NCBI GenBank assembly: GCA_002733575.1
Contig: NVWB01000010.1
Span: 1-64,000, forward strand
Source of the DNA: Blastopirellula sp.
GTDB taxonomy: Bacteria > Planctomycetota > Planctomycetia > Pirellulales > Pirellulaceae
Direction of reading: 5' to 3'
Length of the DNA: 64,000 nucleotides
The translations under genes were made by a program, and so were the position numbers. Of the stretch, positions 36,799 to 45,389 are shown piece after piece. The notes below the pieces were generated by a model, which worked only from the letters and a program-made list of their open reading frames with translations, was not told the origin of the DNA and did not search any database. Position 1 is the stretch's first letter, and each line of letters starts with the position of its first letter.

Positions 36799-38109
36799 TC
36801 ATTCCTGTTTCTCATTAGTACCATACTGTTTGTTGATCTCATCATATATCGGTTGAATCACGTCTTTGACGTCAAGCCTTCCACCGGAGATCTCTTTGGA
36901 ATAAGGAATCCGCAGACTCATGTCTGGTAGTTGCGGTTTATCGGTAGCTGGTGGTGGCCAAACATCTTCGTCGACCACTGCCATTCGCACTCGAATATCA
37001 TCCTTCGTGATATTCCAAACCATGTAATCGGTGGCAAGGCTGAGTTCTCCATCATAGGTTGATCGGATACGTTCATAGATTCCAGTTGAAGTGTCAAAGT
37101 CATTGAAAAAGTGATAAGCGACTGCCATACGTGGTTCGATGCGTGACATCACTTTGCCAAACGCCTCTGGCGCAGTGTGAATTTGGGTTCCGACAGAGAG
37201 AGCACCCTGAGGCGAAAATTTAAACTTTTCGATCATATCTGGCACAGTAACAAAACACTCGTGAATGGCAAAGTCGGCATCTTTCGCATATTTGTCAAAC
37301 CACTTGTTGGGATAAGTGTCTCCACCGAACACGAACTTGAATCCATTCCATTCCAGACTGAAACTGACTGGGCCATCTAAAGAGTGAATGGCTGGCCAAG
37401 ACCGAATCGTGACATCATTTTCCTGATAGATAATTTGGTTCATGCCCATGTAATCAAACTCATGAACTTCAAAATGGTATCCACGCGGATCGGTAAGTCC
37501 TGCTCGGCCATCAAGATCCCAGGTCAACGCTTTTCGCAAATGTTCCAATGCGTATTTCGTACCATGTTCTGGCGTGTCACCGCTAGGGCCCCAAACGCGT
37601 AGCGGTTTCTGACGACCTGATAATGCCCCTCCGACAAACAGTGCATCTAAGTCACCAAAGTGATCGGTATGCAAATGGCTGAGAAATACTTTGTCGAGAT
37701 AATTGTACGGAATTTGAAAAGCGGCAATGCGTTCGGCTGATCCGGTGCCGACATCAAAGATAAACTTGTCGCCGTTTCCAAGTTCCAGCAACCAACACGA
37801 GGCCGCTTGTTTAGGCCGAGCGGTTGGCATGCCAGTTCCGCAGGCCAGTAATCGCATTTCGTTAGGGCCCAGGTCTTCACTATTCGGTGTGTAGAAATCA
37901 CGAGACCTAGCTTGAACGGGAGAATACTTCGTAGGAGCTTTGGCATCCGATGCTGGCTGTGATGAAGCAGGTTCCTCATTTGCCTCCTGAGCACTAACTT
38001 GCGCCTTGCGTTCTTGCTGCTCTTGCGTACAGCCAATGATGTAACCCGTTACGCCAGTGATAACTGCCACCAGCAGCAAAGAAGGAGCCGCTTTTTGAAA
38101 CCGAGTCAT
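36799..38109 (-). CDS. Lipid-anchored MBL-fold hydrolase
   Basis: 436 residues with a lipoprotein-type signal (GYIIGCTQEQ; Cys about 27). The MBL motif LSHLHTDHFGDLD (HxHxDH) and the later FGGDTYPN and AYHFFND regions carry the metal ligands. The long C-terminal part (DLDGRAGLTDP, IYERIRSTYDGELSLATDYMVW) resembles the family that database annotation links to GntH of guanitoxin biosynthesis; that name is from memory and no other such gene is present, so I would not infer the toxin pathway. It is transcribed alone. Confidence 0.7.
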   Translation of the reverse strand: MTRFQKAAPSLLLVAVITGVTGYIIGCTQEQQERKAQVSAQEANEEPASSQPASDAKAPTKYSPVQARSRDFYTPNSEDLGPNEMRLLACGTGMPTARPKQAASCWLLELGNGDKFIFDVGTGSAERIAAFQIPYNYLDKVFLSHLHTDHFGDLDALFVGGALSGRQKPLRVWGPSGDTPEHGTKYALEHLRKALTWDLDGRAGLTDPRGYHFEVHEFDYMGMNQIIYQENDVTIRSWPAIHSLDGPVSFSLEWNGFKFVFGGDTYPNKWFDKYAKDADFAIHECFVTVPDMIEKFKFSPQGALSVGTQIHTAPEAFGKVMSRIEPRMAVAYHFFNDFDTSTGIYERIRSTYDGELSLATDYMVWNITKDDIRVRMAVVDEDVWPPPATDKPQLPDMSLRIPYSKEISGGRLDVKDVIQPIYDEINKQYGTNEKQE

Positions 38110-38321
38110 GAGACAAGCCTTTCATAAATTTGGAAGAGAGGTTCCGTTGAGATTCTATCTCCTGACTGGTAGTATAGGATTCAAGAATTCTAATTCAATA
38201 CAAAATCTGGGTTCGTAGGATGCTTTTTTTAAACTTAATACATCGCATTTACCATCGAATTAATGGCAGAATAATTTCGATTTCTCGCTTTTCAACTTCG
38301 ATGACTCTACAATAAACCTTC

Positions 38322-40130
38322 ATGAAACCTTTGTTCTCTTATCTTTGCCTCTCTCTATCGCTGATGCTAATTTTTAGCACCAGTTGGATGGCTACTTACA
38401 CGTATGCCGATGCCCTGGTCGTCACCAAGGCGATGAAGGCATCGACGATTGCGGAAGTCTTTATCGACGAAGAGAGCATTCGAGTTGATTTTGAAGTTGG
38501 CACGGCCGATCTTGCAAGCTTTCAGAATCTACTTCCCGATGAATTTTATGAGAAGTTCACAGGCAAGACGACTCCGCTTAAAGAACGCTGGAAGCTGTTC
38601 TTTGAAAAGGATTGGATCATTCGAGCCGATGGCAAATCGCTGGCTGGATCTGTCCGATCTATTGTCTCTGAAAAGCGCATTGTTCGGGATGAAATTTCTG
38701 GTGACCCTCTTCTCGAACAACCTGAAGACGCCGAGACCGTGGTTCGCATCAAGCTGCATTACCCTTTAGATCACTTGCCAAAAACGATTTCGATTCGTTC
38801 GCCTTTAAAACCAGCGAACGAAACTCAACCAGCGACCATAGGGTTTATGTGCTACCACAATGGGTTGCCGGTGAATGATTTTCGATATTTGGCAACCGAA
38901 GTAACACTTGATTTATATTGGTCTGACGCTTGGTATTCTCAATTCCGGCATCGCAATTATCAACGACAGTTCAATGCCCCGATGTCGGTGTTTTTCTATG
39001 TTGAACCGTACGAAGTGCGTAAGGAAATTGTGGTTCGCCCTAGCGATCTGCAAGAATGGATTGATCTTGGACTGGTTGATAAAAAATTCATTCCCGTTGA
39101 CCAACAAGAGATGATCAAAAAACGAGTGGCCCAGTTTTTTGCGGAACAATCGCCGGTTATCATCGATGGAAAAATAGTTGAAGGGCGCTTAGATCGAATT
39201 CACTTTATCCATCGATCACTTCGCAAAACAGGCATCATTGAGCCGCCGGTTGACTTGGATGTTGCATCCGCCACCTTGGGTGTTATTTATACTTACCCGG
39301 TAGATCAATTGCCTGATGAGGTCACAACGAAATGGGAATTATTTAGCCCCAAGATCCAAGAAGTGCCTGCGGTTGCTTCAGATGAAGCGGGTGGCCTACC
39401 ATCCAACTTGACACCCGAATACCCGGAACTCACCTGGAAAAACTACCTGACGAACCCTACCGTTCCACAACTGGTACCTGTGCCTCTTCCAGCAGTACCG
39501 AGCTCGATTGATGTGCCGATTCTCTCAGTGATTGCGGCTGTTTTATTTTTCTTGCTACTAGGAATGACCATCAGAACGCAAGCGAACTCACGAATTTTAA
39601 TCATTGCCACCTTGGGCGTTCTCGTGGGTGGGATTGCGTGCCTGCCGTTTGCGAAGGTATCTATCGACAACCCATTTGCTGCGCCAGTCACTCTCACTGA
39701 TAACGATTCAACTGAGATCATGACCGGCCTGCTCTACAATACCTACCATGCGTTTGACCACCATGATGAAAAGCGGATCTATGATCGACTATCCAAAAGT
39801 ATCTCCGGAGACTTGCTTTCCGAGGTTTACTTAGAGACTCGCAAAAGCATGGAAGTTAAGAACCAGGGTGGGCTTCAGATATCCGTCAAAGAAGTCGCCG
39901 TCAATGATTTGAAGCAGTTGAATCAACCTACGTCACAACAAATTACTTTTCAATGTCAATGGAAAGTGGCTGGCTGGATAGGACACTGGGGACACATTCA
40001 TCGCCGCGTGAATCAACACTTGGCCGAGATAACGATTGCCCCGGTTGATGGCCAGTGGAAAATTGTGGCGATGAAGATGCTAGACGAACAACCGCTAGAT
40101 TTACCCACCGATGCTACCGCAGCAAGATAG
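38322..40130 (+). CDS. Membrane protein of an ABC operon, unknown
   Basis: 602 residues: a signal peptide (to about 29), a large extracytoplasmic domain (about 30-390), two helices (about 395-413 and 422-440) and a soluble C-terminal domain (about 450-602) whose fold looks like an SnoaL/NTF2-type cup in size only. No family recognised. It ends 12 nt before the ABC ATPase gene, so it is probably the third component of that system. Confidence 0.65.
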   Translation: MKPLFSYLCLSLSLMLIFSTSWMATYTYADALVVTKAMKASTIAEVFIDEESIRVDFEVGTADLASFQNLLPDEFYEKFTGKTTPLKERWKLFFEKDWIIRADGKSLAGSVRSIVSEKRIVRDEISGDPLLEQPEDAETVVRIKLHYPLDHLPKTISIRSPLKPANETQPATIGFMCYHNGLPVNDFRYLATEVTLDLYWSDAWYSQFRHRNYQRQFNAPMSVFFYVEPYEVRKEIVVRPSDLQEWIDLGLVDKKFIPVDQQEMIKKRVAQFFAEQSPVIIDGKIVEGRLDRIHFIHRSLRKTGIIEPPVDLDVASATLGVIYTYPVDQLPDEVTTKWELFSPKIQEVPAVASDEAGGLPSNLTPEYPELTWKNYLTNPTVPQLVPVPLPAVPSSIDVPILSVIAAVLFFLLLGMTIRTQANSRILIIATLGVLVGGIACLPFAKVSIDNPFAAPVTLTDNDSTEIMTGLLYNTYHAFDHHDEKRIYDRLSKSISGDLLSEVYLETRKSMEVKNQGGLQISVKEVAVNDLKQLNQPTSQQITFQCQWKVAGWIGHWGHIHRRVNQHLAEITIAPVDGQWKIVAMKMLDEQPLDLPTDATAAR

Positions 40131-40142
40131 ATAAATGCCTGT

Positions 40143-40835
40143 ATGATCCAGATTCACAATCTTCAATTTGCCTACCAGGCAGAAGGCTTCCGTCTTCGTG
40201 TCGATGAACTTGCAGTTAAGCAAGGCGAGCAAGTGGCCATCGTCGGCCCTAGTGGATGTGGTAAAACAACACTCTTGCATTTAATGGCAGGCATCACTCT
40301 GCCCAACTCAGGCCAAATCCTCAGCAATCAAACCGAGTTAACCGCACTAAGCGATGCTGCTCGCCGCAACTTTCGCATTGCCAACATAGGGTTAGTTCTT
40401 CAAGATTTTGCACTGATTGATTACTTGAATGTGATCGACAACATCTTACTGCCCTACCGTATCAACCGCTCATTGAAACTTGACGCATCAGTCATAAAAA
40501 CTGCTGAGCAACTGGCAACCGACTTGGGAATAGACCGTTTCTTGAATCAAAAGCCGGCCACACTTTCGCAGGGAGAACGCCAGCGAGTGGCCGTGTGCAG
40601 GGCACTAATCACTAGCCCTACCTTAATACTGGCCGACGAACCGACTGCCAACCTTGACCCAGTGACTTCATCTTGGGTGCTCGATGTACTTCAGAAGTAT
40701 ATTGACGAGCAGCAAGCAACGCTGATCGTTGTGAGTCACGATCAAGATGTGATTGCCCGATTAAATCGCAAGGTCGATGTCTCGGCGTTCAGTGAACGAC
40801 TTGAGCCAGCAGGGCAGGGGGGGGCAATCGAATGA
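40143..40835 (+). CDS. ABC ATPase, LolD/MacB-type
   Basis: 230 residues. Walker A GPSGCGKTT (about 33-41), signature TLSQGERQRVAVCRAL, Walker B LILADEPTANLDP and H-loop VSHD place it in the LolD/MacB/FtsE class. It overlaps the permease gene by 4 nt. LolD-type ATPases drive extraction or secretion across the envelope with an FtsX-like permease, which fits the next gene. Confidence 0.88.
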   Translation: MIQIHNLQFAYQAEGFRLRVDELAVKQGEQVAIVGPSGCGKTTLLHLMAGITLPNSGQILSNQTELTALSDAARRNFRIANIGLVLQDFALIDYLNVIDNILLPYRINRSLKLDASVIKTAEQLATDLGIDRFLNQKPATLSQGERQRVAVCRALITSPTLILADEPTANLDPVTSSWVLDVLQKYIDEQQATLIVVSHDQDVIARLNRKVDVSAFSERLEPAGQGGAIE

Positions 40836-41962
40836 GAGACAGCCTCTATCTAGCTTGGCATTATGTTTGCCATCATCGCTTCACAACACTATCGCTGATT
40901 TGCTCGATTACGCTGATCGCCTACTTGCCAGCTGCGCTCGAAGTCATCGTCAACAATGCGGAAGAACATTTTCGTGCCAGAGCCAGTTCGACGCCGCTAT
41001 TGGTCGGTGCGAAAGGAAGTCAACTAGAACTTGTGCTATCTTGTTTGTACTTCGATGGAGTCTATGACGACACGCTAAGCATGAAGTATTTCCAGCAGAT
41101 TGAAGAACAAAAACTGGGGCTTTCGATTCCGATTCATGCAAAATTCAAAACAGATGAGTTCACTGTGGTTGGAACAACTTCGGACTACGCAATTCATCAG
41201 AACCTGCAACTCGCGCAAGGCTCTCACGCCAACATGATGGGCGAATGTGTTGTTGGCTCCCATGTCGCTAAAGAGCTTAAGTTGCACATTGGGAGTAAAC
41301 TCCCAGTCTCATCATCTCCCGCGTTTCTGTTGACTAGCCCTAAACTTCGCCTCAAAGTAGTCGGCATTTTATTTCAGACGGAAACACCAGATGACAATGC
41401 AATTTTGGTTGATCTGAAAACCACATGGATCATGGAGGGCCTCGGTCATGGGCACGTGAAGTCAGCCCCACATGGATCAGCTAATGCTGCAAATTATACC
41501 GATATCACCAAAGAAAACGTGAACAGTTTTCATTTCCATGGAGACGAGTCCGATTTCCCGATTACGTCAATTCTTGTTGTACCTTCAAGCCAAAAGAATG
41601 AGACCCTACTGTTAGGTCAATACTTTTCAGCCGATCAACCAGCACAGATTGTGCGTCCTCAAGAAGTGATGGACTCGCTGTTAGAAAAAGTGTTCATGGT
41701 TCGCAGCTATATAGTTGCAATTATCGCCGTGGTCTCGATGGTTACTCTGTTGACGATTTCCTTGGTGATTGTCTTATCCATTCGACTGCGACAAGCTGAA
41801 CTTTCGATGATGAAGAAAATCGGCTGCTCACGTTTCACAATCGCGATGAACTTGGGATGCCAAATATTGATCATTTTATCGGCAAGCGTGGTTGGTGTGG
41901 TCTGCTTAACACTAGTGACAGATCTCTATGGCCGAGAGTTGATCCGTTTACTGATTCTTTAG
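40832..41962 (+). CDS. FtsX-like ABC permease
   Basis: 376 residues: a first helix (about 18-40), a large periplasmic domain (about 41-290) and two strong C-terminal helices (about 293-318 and 340-362) around KKIGCSRF. The usual fourth helix is reduced to about 8 hydrophobic residues (IRLLIL) at the very end, so the gene may be slightly truncated. It is coupled to the ATPase by a 4-nt overlap. Confidence 0.78.
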   Translation: MRDSLYLAWHYVCHHRFTTLSLICSITLIAYLPAALEVIVNNAEEHFRARASSTPLLVGAKGSQLELVLSCLYFDGVYDDTLSMKYFQQIEEQKLGLSIPIHAKFKTDEFTVVGTTSDYAIHQNLQLAQGSHANMMGECVVGSHVAKELKLHIGSKLPVSSSPAFLLTSPKLRLKVVGILFQTETPDDNAILVDLKTTWIMEGLGHGHVKSAPHGSANAANYTDITKENVNSFHFHGDESDFPITSILVVPSSQKNETLLLGQYFSADQPAQIVRPQEVMDSLLEKVFMVRSYIVAIIAVVSMVTLLTISLVIVLSIRLRQAELSMMKKIGCSRFTIAMNLGCQILIILSASVVGVVCLTLVTDLYGRELIRLLIL

Positions 41963-42083
41963 AAGTTAGAGTATTTCCCATTTTCTTCTCGCTTGTGATT
42001 GGGATACTCAGTCGAATGAAGAGCCTCATTTGAGTTCGGTGAATCTTGGCCTCGTAGCCTCTGTAGGCCTCTGATGGCCTGCG

Positions 42084-42148
42084 GCCACACCGACGACGTT
42101 CCGAATGCATTTGTTCCTGAAGCATGACCAACGCCGGAATCGTCGGTG
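42084..42148. repeat. Dispersed palindromic repeat R1, copy 3
   Basis: GCCACACCGACGACGTTCCG followed by a diverged middle and CGCCGGAATCGTCGGTGAT. Similarity to copy 2 also continues upstream (GATGGCCT-GCGG). It lies in the 343-nt gap after the FtsX-like gene; nothing else was found in the gap. Confidence 0.8.
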
Positions 42149-42305
42149 ATGAATATACAGGCAGCCAAACCGGTTGGACCAGTTATAACGATCAGAATTG
42201 CCCACGAAAAAAACTGTATGCGATAGAGAACTCAGACTTCTTAATAAACAACGTATGCTTTAGCACTCTGAATTTACTAGACCTTGTCTTATTGGTTCGG
42301 CTATC

Positions 42306-42977
42306 GTGATTGTTTTCGGTTTGATTTGTCTGATTAACCTTGCGTTTGGGTATGGGCTAGCTGTCTATCTAGGGCTCGGTCCTCGTCCATGGCATGCGGT
42401 GTTTACCGTAGGGTCTACCGGACAAAAAGTCATTCAGATATCGGCCATTGATGGCGATGATGAAGCGTCTGATTTGTCAGCAGAACAACCAAGCACAGAA
42501 AATGAGACAACCGAGCCTGCTGTTCAAGAGAGTTCTGTTCAAGAGGCTACCGTTCAAGAGAGTCCTGTTAAAGAGAGTCCTGTTAAAGAGCTCACTCAGG
42601 AGGATGCCACGCCTTCGGAAGAAAAAGAGAGCGAGTCTATTCCGGCTAAACCTCCTAGTAATTCCGAATCGGAATTTGACTCCATGATTCAATCGCTTTC
42701 TGAGGAGGAAGAGGGATCTGGAAACGAAGACTCCACTACCACTGAGCCCGTGATCACTGATCTTGAAACTGAGCCATCCGCAGAAACCAGTTCTGAGGCG
42801 GTTGAAGACGATACAGCGGAAGAGGCTGCTGAAGAACCCGTTGCTGAAAAGGAGCAAGAAGAAGGGCCGCTTGAAGAGGAGGAAGTTCTTTGTGAAATCG
42901 AGGAACTACTTCGAGAGGTTGAAGAGATCAAACAAGCGAAAAAACAAGCTCGACGCGATAAAGCGGCTAACAAGTAG
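42306..42977 (+). CDS. Acidic single-helix protein with degenerate repeats
   Basis: 223 residues from a GTG start. One N-terminal helix (about 2-22) anchors a strongly acidic region. Residues about 70-100 contain tandem degenerate five-residue units (VQESS, VQEAT, VQESP, VKESP, VKEL). The DNA repeat is at about 42525-42595 (GTTCAAGAG/GTTAAAGAG units). The end is a charged helix (about 190-223) with a Lys/Arg-rich tail. Probably a disordered membrane-tethered protein. No family recognised. Confidence 0.6.
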   Translation: MIVFGLICLINLAFGYGLAVYLGLGPRPWHAVFTVGSTGQKVIQISAIDGDDEASDLSAEQPSTENETTEPAVQESSVQEATVQESPVKESPVKELTQEDATPSEEKESESIPAKPPSNSESEFDSMIQSLSEEEEGSGNEDSTTTEPVITDLETEPSAETSSEAVEDDTAEEAAEEPVAEKEQEEGPLEEEEVLCEIEELLREVEEIKQAKKQARRDKAANK

Positions 42978-43080
42978 TACATTCTGTTACGATGAAGTCT
43001 AGGCATCGCGTGTTTGTTTTATTATGATCTGAATGAATAGGTTGAACTTTCATTCTCTTTGTTAAGATCATATTGTTTCT

Positions 43081-43884
43081 ATGTCAGACAACTATGTCCA
43101 TGGTTATTCGCCCGAAGAACAGCAACGGCTTGTCGAGCAATCGGAGCGTTGGAATGAACTGATTCCACACGGTTTAAACTATCAAGCGGGCCAATCCGTT
43201 CTAGAAATCGGCTGCGCCGCAGGCACCACACTTGGAATCTTAGCGCAACAATTTCCAGGGATAAAGCTTGCTGGAATTGATTTCAATGCGGAGCAAATCA
43301 ATTTTGCCACGCAACATTTAACCGAACTGGGGCTTAGTGCCGATCTGAGGATTGAAGACGCGAATCACCTCTCTTGGGAAGATGAATCGTTCGATCACAT
43401 CTTCATCATGTGGTTTGTTGAACATCTAGATGAACCACTGGGCGTGCTGGCCGAAGCTTCTCGCGTGCTAAAACCTGGCGGATCAATTTCGCTGATTGAA
43501 ACCGATTACAGTTCGTACCAAGTTGCCCCTCGTTCGGCGGATTACGATTGCTTGAATCAATCACTTTGCCAGCTATTTGATCTCTCAGGCAACGCGGTCA
43601 TCGGCAGAGAAATTGGAGCCCTACTGCATCAAGCTGGTTTCAGTCAAGTCATCAATGAAGTCTACCCACTTCATTTTATTGCCGGTACACAGGCAGAAGA
43701 ACTCCGGTCGCATGTGGAATATACGCTGGAATTCATCGAACCGATGATTCCCGATATGGTAGAAAAACTAAACGCGGATCAACGAACCTTAGAACAAGGC
43801 GTGGCTCACTTACGCAGCATTTCCGCGCGTGAAAATGGTGCGTTATCGCATTTGATTTATAAAGCCATCGGCATCAAGCAATAA
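43081..43884 (+). CDS. SAM-dependent methyltransferase
   Basis: 267 residues, class I. Motif I VLEIGCAAGTTLGIL (about 42-56), the acidic IDFN at strand 2 and the following EDANHLSWEDESFDHI region are clear, and ASRVLKPGGSISLIE is the post-I motif of the UbiE/ArsM-like group. The substrate is unknown. Its last codons overlap the end of the convergent DUF1501 gene by 11 nt. Confidence 0.82.
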   Translation: MSDNYVHGYSPEEQQRLVEQSERWNELIPHGLNYQAGQSVLEIGCAAGTTLGILAQQFPGIKLAGIDFNAEQINFATQHLTELGLSADLRIEDANHLSWEDESFDHIFIMWFVEHLDEPLGVLAEASRVLKPGGSISLIETDYSSYQVAPRSADYDCLNQSLCQLFDLSGNAVIGREIGALLHQAGFSQVINEVYPLHFIAGTQAEELRSHVEYTLEFIEPMIPDMVEKLNADQRTLEQGVAHLRSISARENGALSHLIYKAIGIKQ

Positions 43885-45328
43885 TATCTTTTATCACGTG
43901 CGTTTCTTCTACGCCGGTCAGCCCAAGATCTAACCCTTGGAACTTCACGCGGAATCGATCATGTCGTATGCCCAGTTGATGCAACATCGTTGCATGTAAA
44001 TCACGCACATGCACCACGTTCTCGACCGAGCTATAACCAAGTTCATCAGTGTTACCGTGAGTAATGCCCCCTTTGATACCGCCGCCGGCCATCCACATCG
44101 AAAAGCCTTTGATGTGATGATCACGACCGGCGCCGCCTTTGCCTTGAAACATCGGCGTACGTCCGAACTCTCCGCCCCAGATGATCAGCGTGTCTTCCAG
44201 CATGCCCCGCTGTTTTAAGTCGGTCAGTAGTGCCCAAGTCGGTTTGTCGGTCAAACCGCAACAGATGTCCATGTACTTTTCGAGCCCACCATGATGATCC
44301 CAACCACGGTGATAAAGGTGGATGAAGCGAACACCTCGTTCGGCCAAGCGACGAGCCAGCAAACAGTTCGAGGCATACGAACCATCACCCGGCGTGGCTC
44401 CATACATGTCTAACACATGCTGGGGTTCATCTGAAACATCCATCAACTCTGGCACCGACATCTGCATTTTGAATGCCATCTCATAAGCGGCAATACGTGT
44501 ATCAATCTCTGGGTTATGCACGGTTTGATTCCGGTGTTGATCTAAGCCACGCACGGTTTCGATCAAATGTTGCTGTTGAGCCCGCGAAACTCCTTGAGGG
44601 TTCCTCACATAATGGACAGGGTCTCCGCTCGAATTAAATTCAACGCCTTGAAACCGGCTCGGCAAGAATCCGGCCGACCATTGCCGCGATGCAATCGGCT
44701 GAGGATTTCTGCCACCGACGCTGGACATCACGACAAAGCCAGGTAAGTTTTCACTTTCGCTACCCAAGCCATAATTGACCCACGAACCCATTGAAGGTCG
44801 TCCGCTAACGGCAGACCCGGTATTCATAAAGGTATGGGCCGGGTCATGGTTGATCTGTTCGGTAACCATCGATTTGATAATGCACAAATCATCGGCCATC
44901 TTGCCGTGCCAAGGCAGATAGTCACTAATGGTTTGCCCGTTTTCGCCATACTGCTTGAACTTCGTCAAAGGGCCAAGGCACTTTAATTGTTGACCTTGAA
45001 GTTGAGCAATCGGTTGACCGGTGGTGAAAGATTCCGGCATCGGTTTGCCATCCATCTCCGCCAGTTTCGGTTTGTAGTCAAAGGTCTCTAAATGCGATGG
45101 CCCGCCTGCCATGCAAAGAAAGATCACCCGCTTGGCCTTGGGCAGATGATGCGGCAAGCCTGGCAGTCCGCCGAATTGACTCGCTGACACGCCCGCAGCA
45201 GAGATCTCTGCGGCAGAAGCACCATCACCCATCAACGAGGCAAGTGCGGCAGCGCCAATTCCTACGCCTGATTGGGACAGAAAAGCTCGGCGATTCAGTT
45301 GATTCTCAAAGGATGAATTATTTTGCAT
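43874..45328 (-). CDS. DUF1501-family secreted protein
   Basis: 484 residues. A twin-arginine-like start (NRRAFLSQSG) precedes a hydrophobic stretch. The body has the sulfatase-related alkaline-phosphatase-like fold of DUF1501: VIFLCMAGGPSHLETFDYKP, NTGSAVSGRPSMGSWVNYG, and WGGEFGRTP near the C-terminus. It lies directly downstream of the DUF1549/DUF1553 gene on the same strand (61-nt gap), the usual planctomycete pairing. The pair's role is not established; polysaccharide-linked redox or hydrolase functions have been proposed. Confidence 0.9.
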   Translation of the reverse strand: MQNNSSFENQLNRRAFLSQSGVGIGAAALASLMGDGASAAEISAAGVSASQFGGLPGLPHHLPKAKRVIFLCMAGGPSHLETFDYKPKLAEMDGKPMPESFTTGQPIAQLQGQQLKCLGPLTKFKQYGENGQTISDYLPWHGKMADDLCIIKSMVTEQINHDPAHTFMNTGSAVSGRPSMGSWVNYGLGSESENLPGFVVMSSVGGRNPQPIASRQWSAGFLPSRFQGVEFNSSGDPVHYVRNPQGVSRAQQQHLIETVRGLDQHRNQTVHNPEIDTRIAAYEMAFKMQMSVPELMDVSDEPQHVLDMYGATPGDGSYASNCLLARRLAERGVRFIHLYHRGWDHHGGLEKYMDICCGLTDKPTWALLTDLKQRGMLEDTLIIWGGEFGRTPMFQGKGGAGRDHHIKGFSMWMAGGGIKGGITHGNTDELGYSSVENVVHVRDLHATMLHQLGIRHDRFRVKFQGLDLGLTGVEETHVIKDIIA

Positions 45329-45389
45329 AGTGGTAAGTCCAATTTATCAATACGACGAGTTGGTTCAGTCTCTACGTCGGTGCTTACGA

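Noticed and set aside
36799-38109. Guanitoxin biosynthesis from the GntH-like MBL protein
   Set aside because: No other gene of that pathway is present, and the family is broad.
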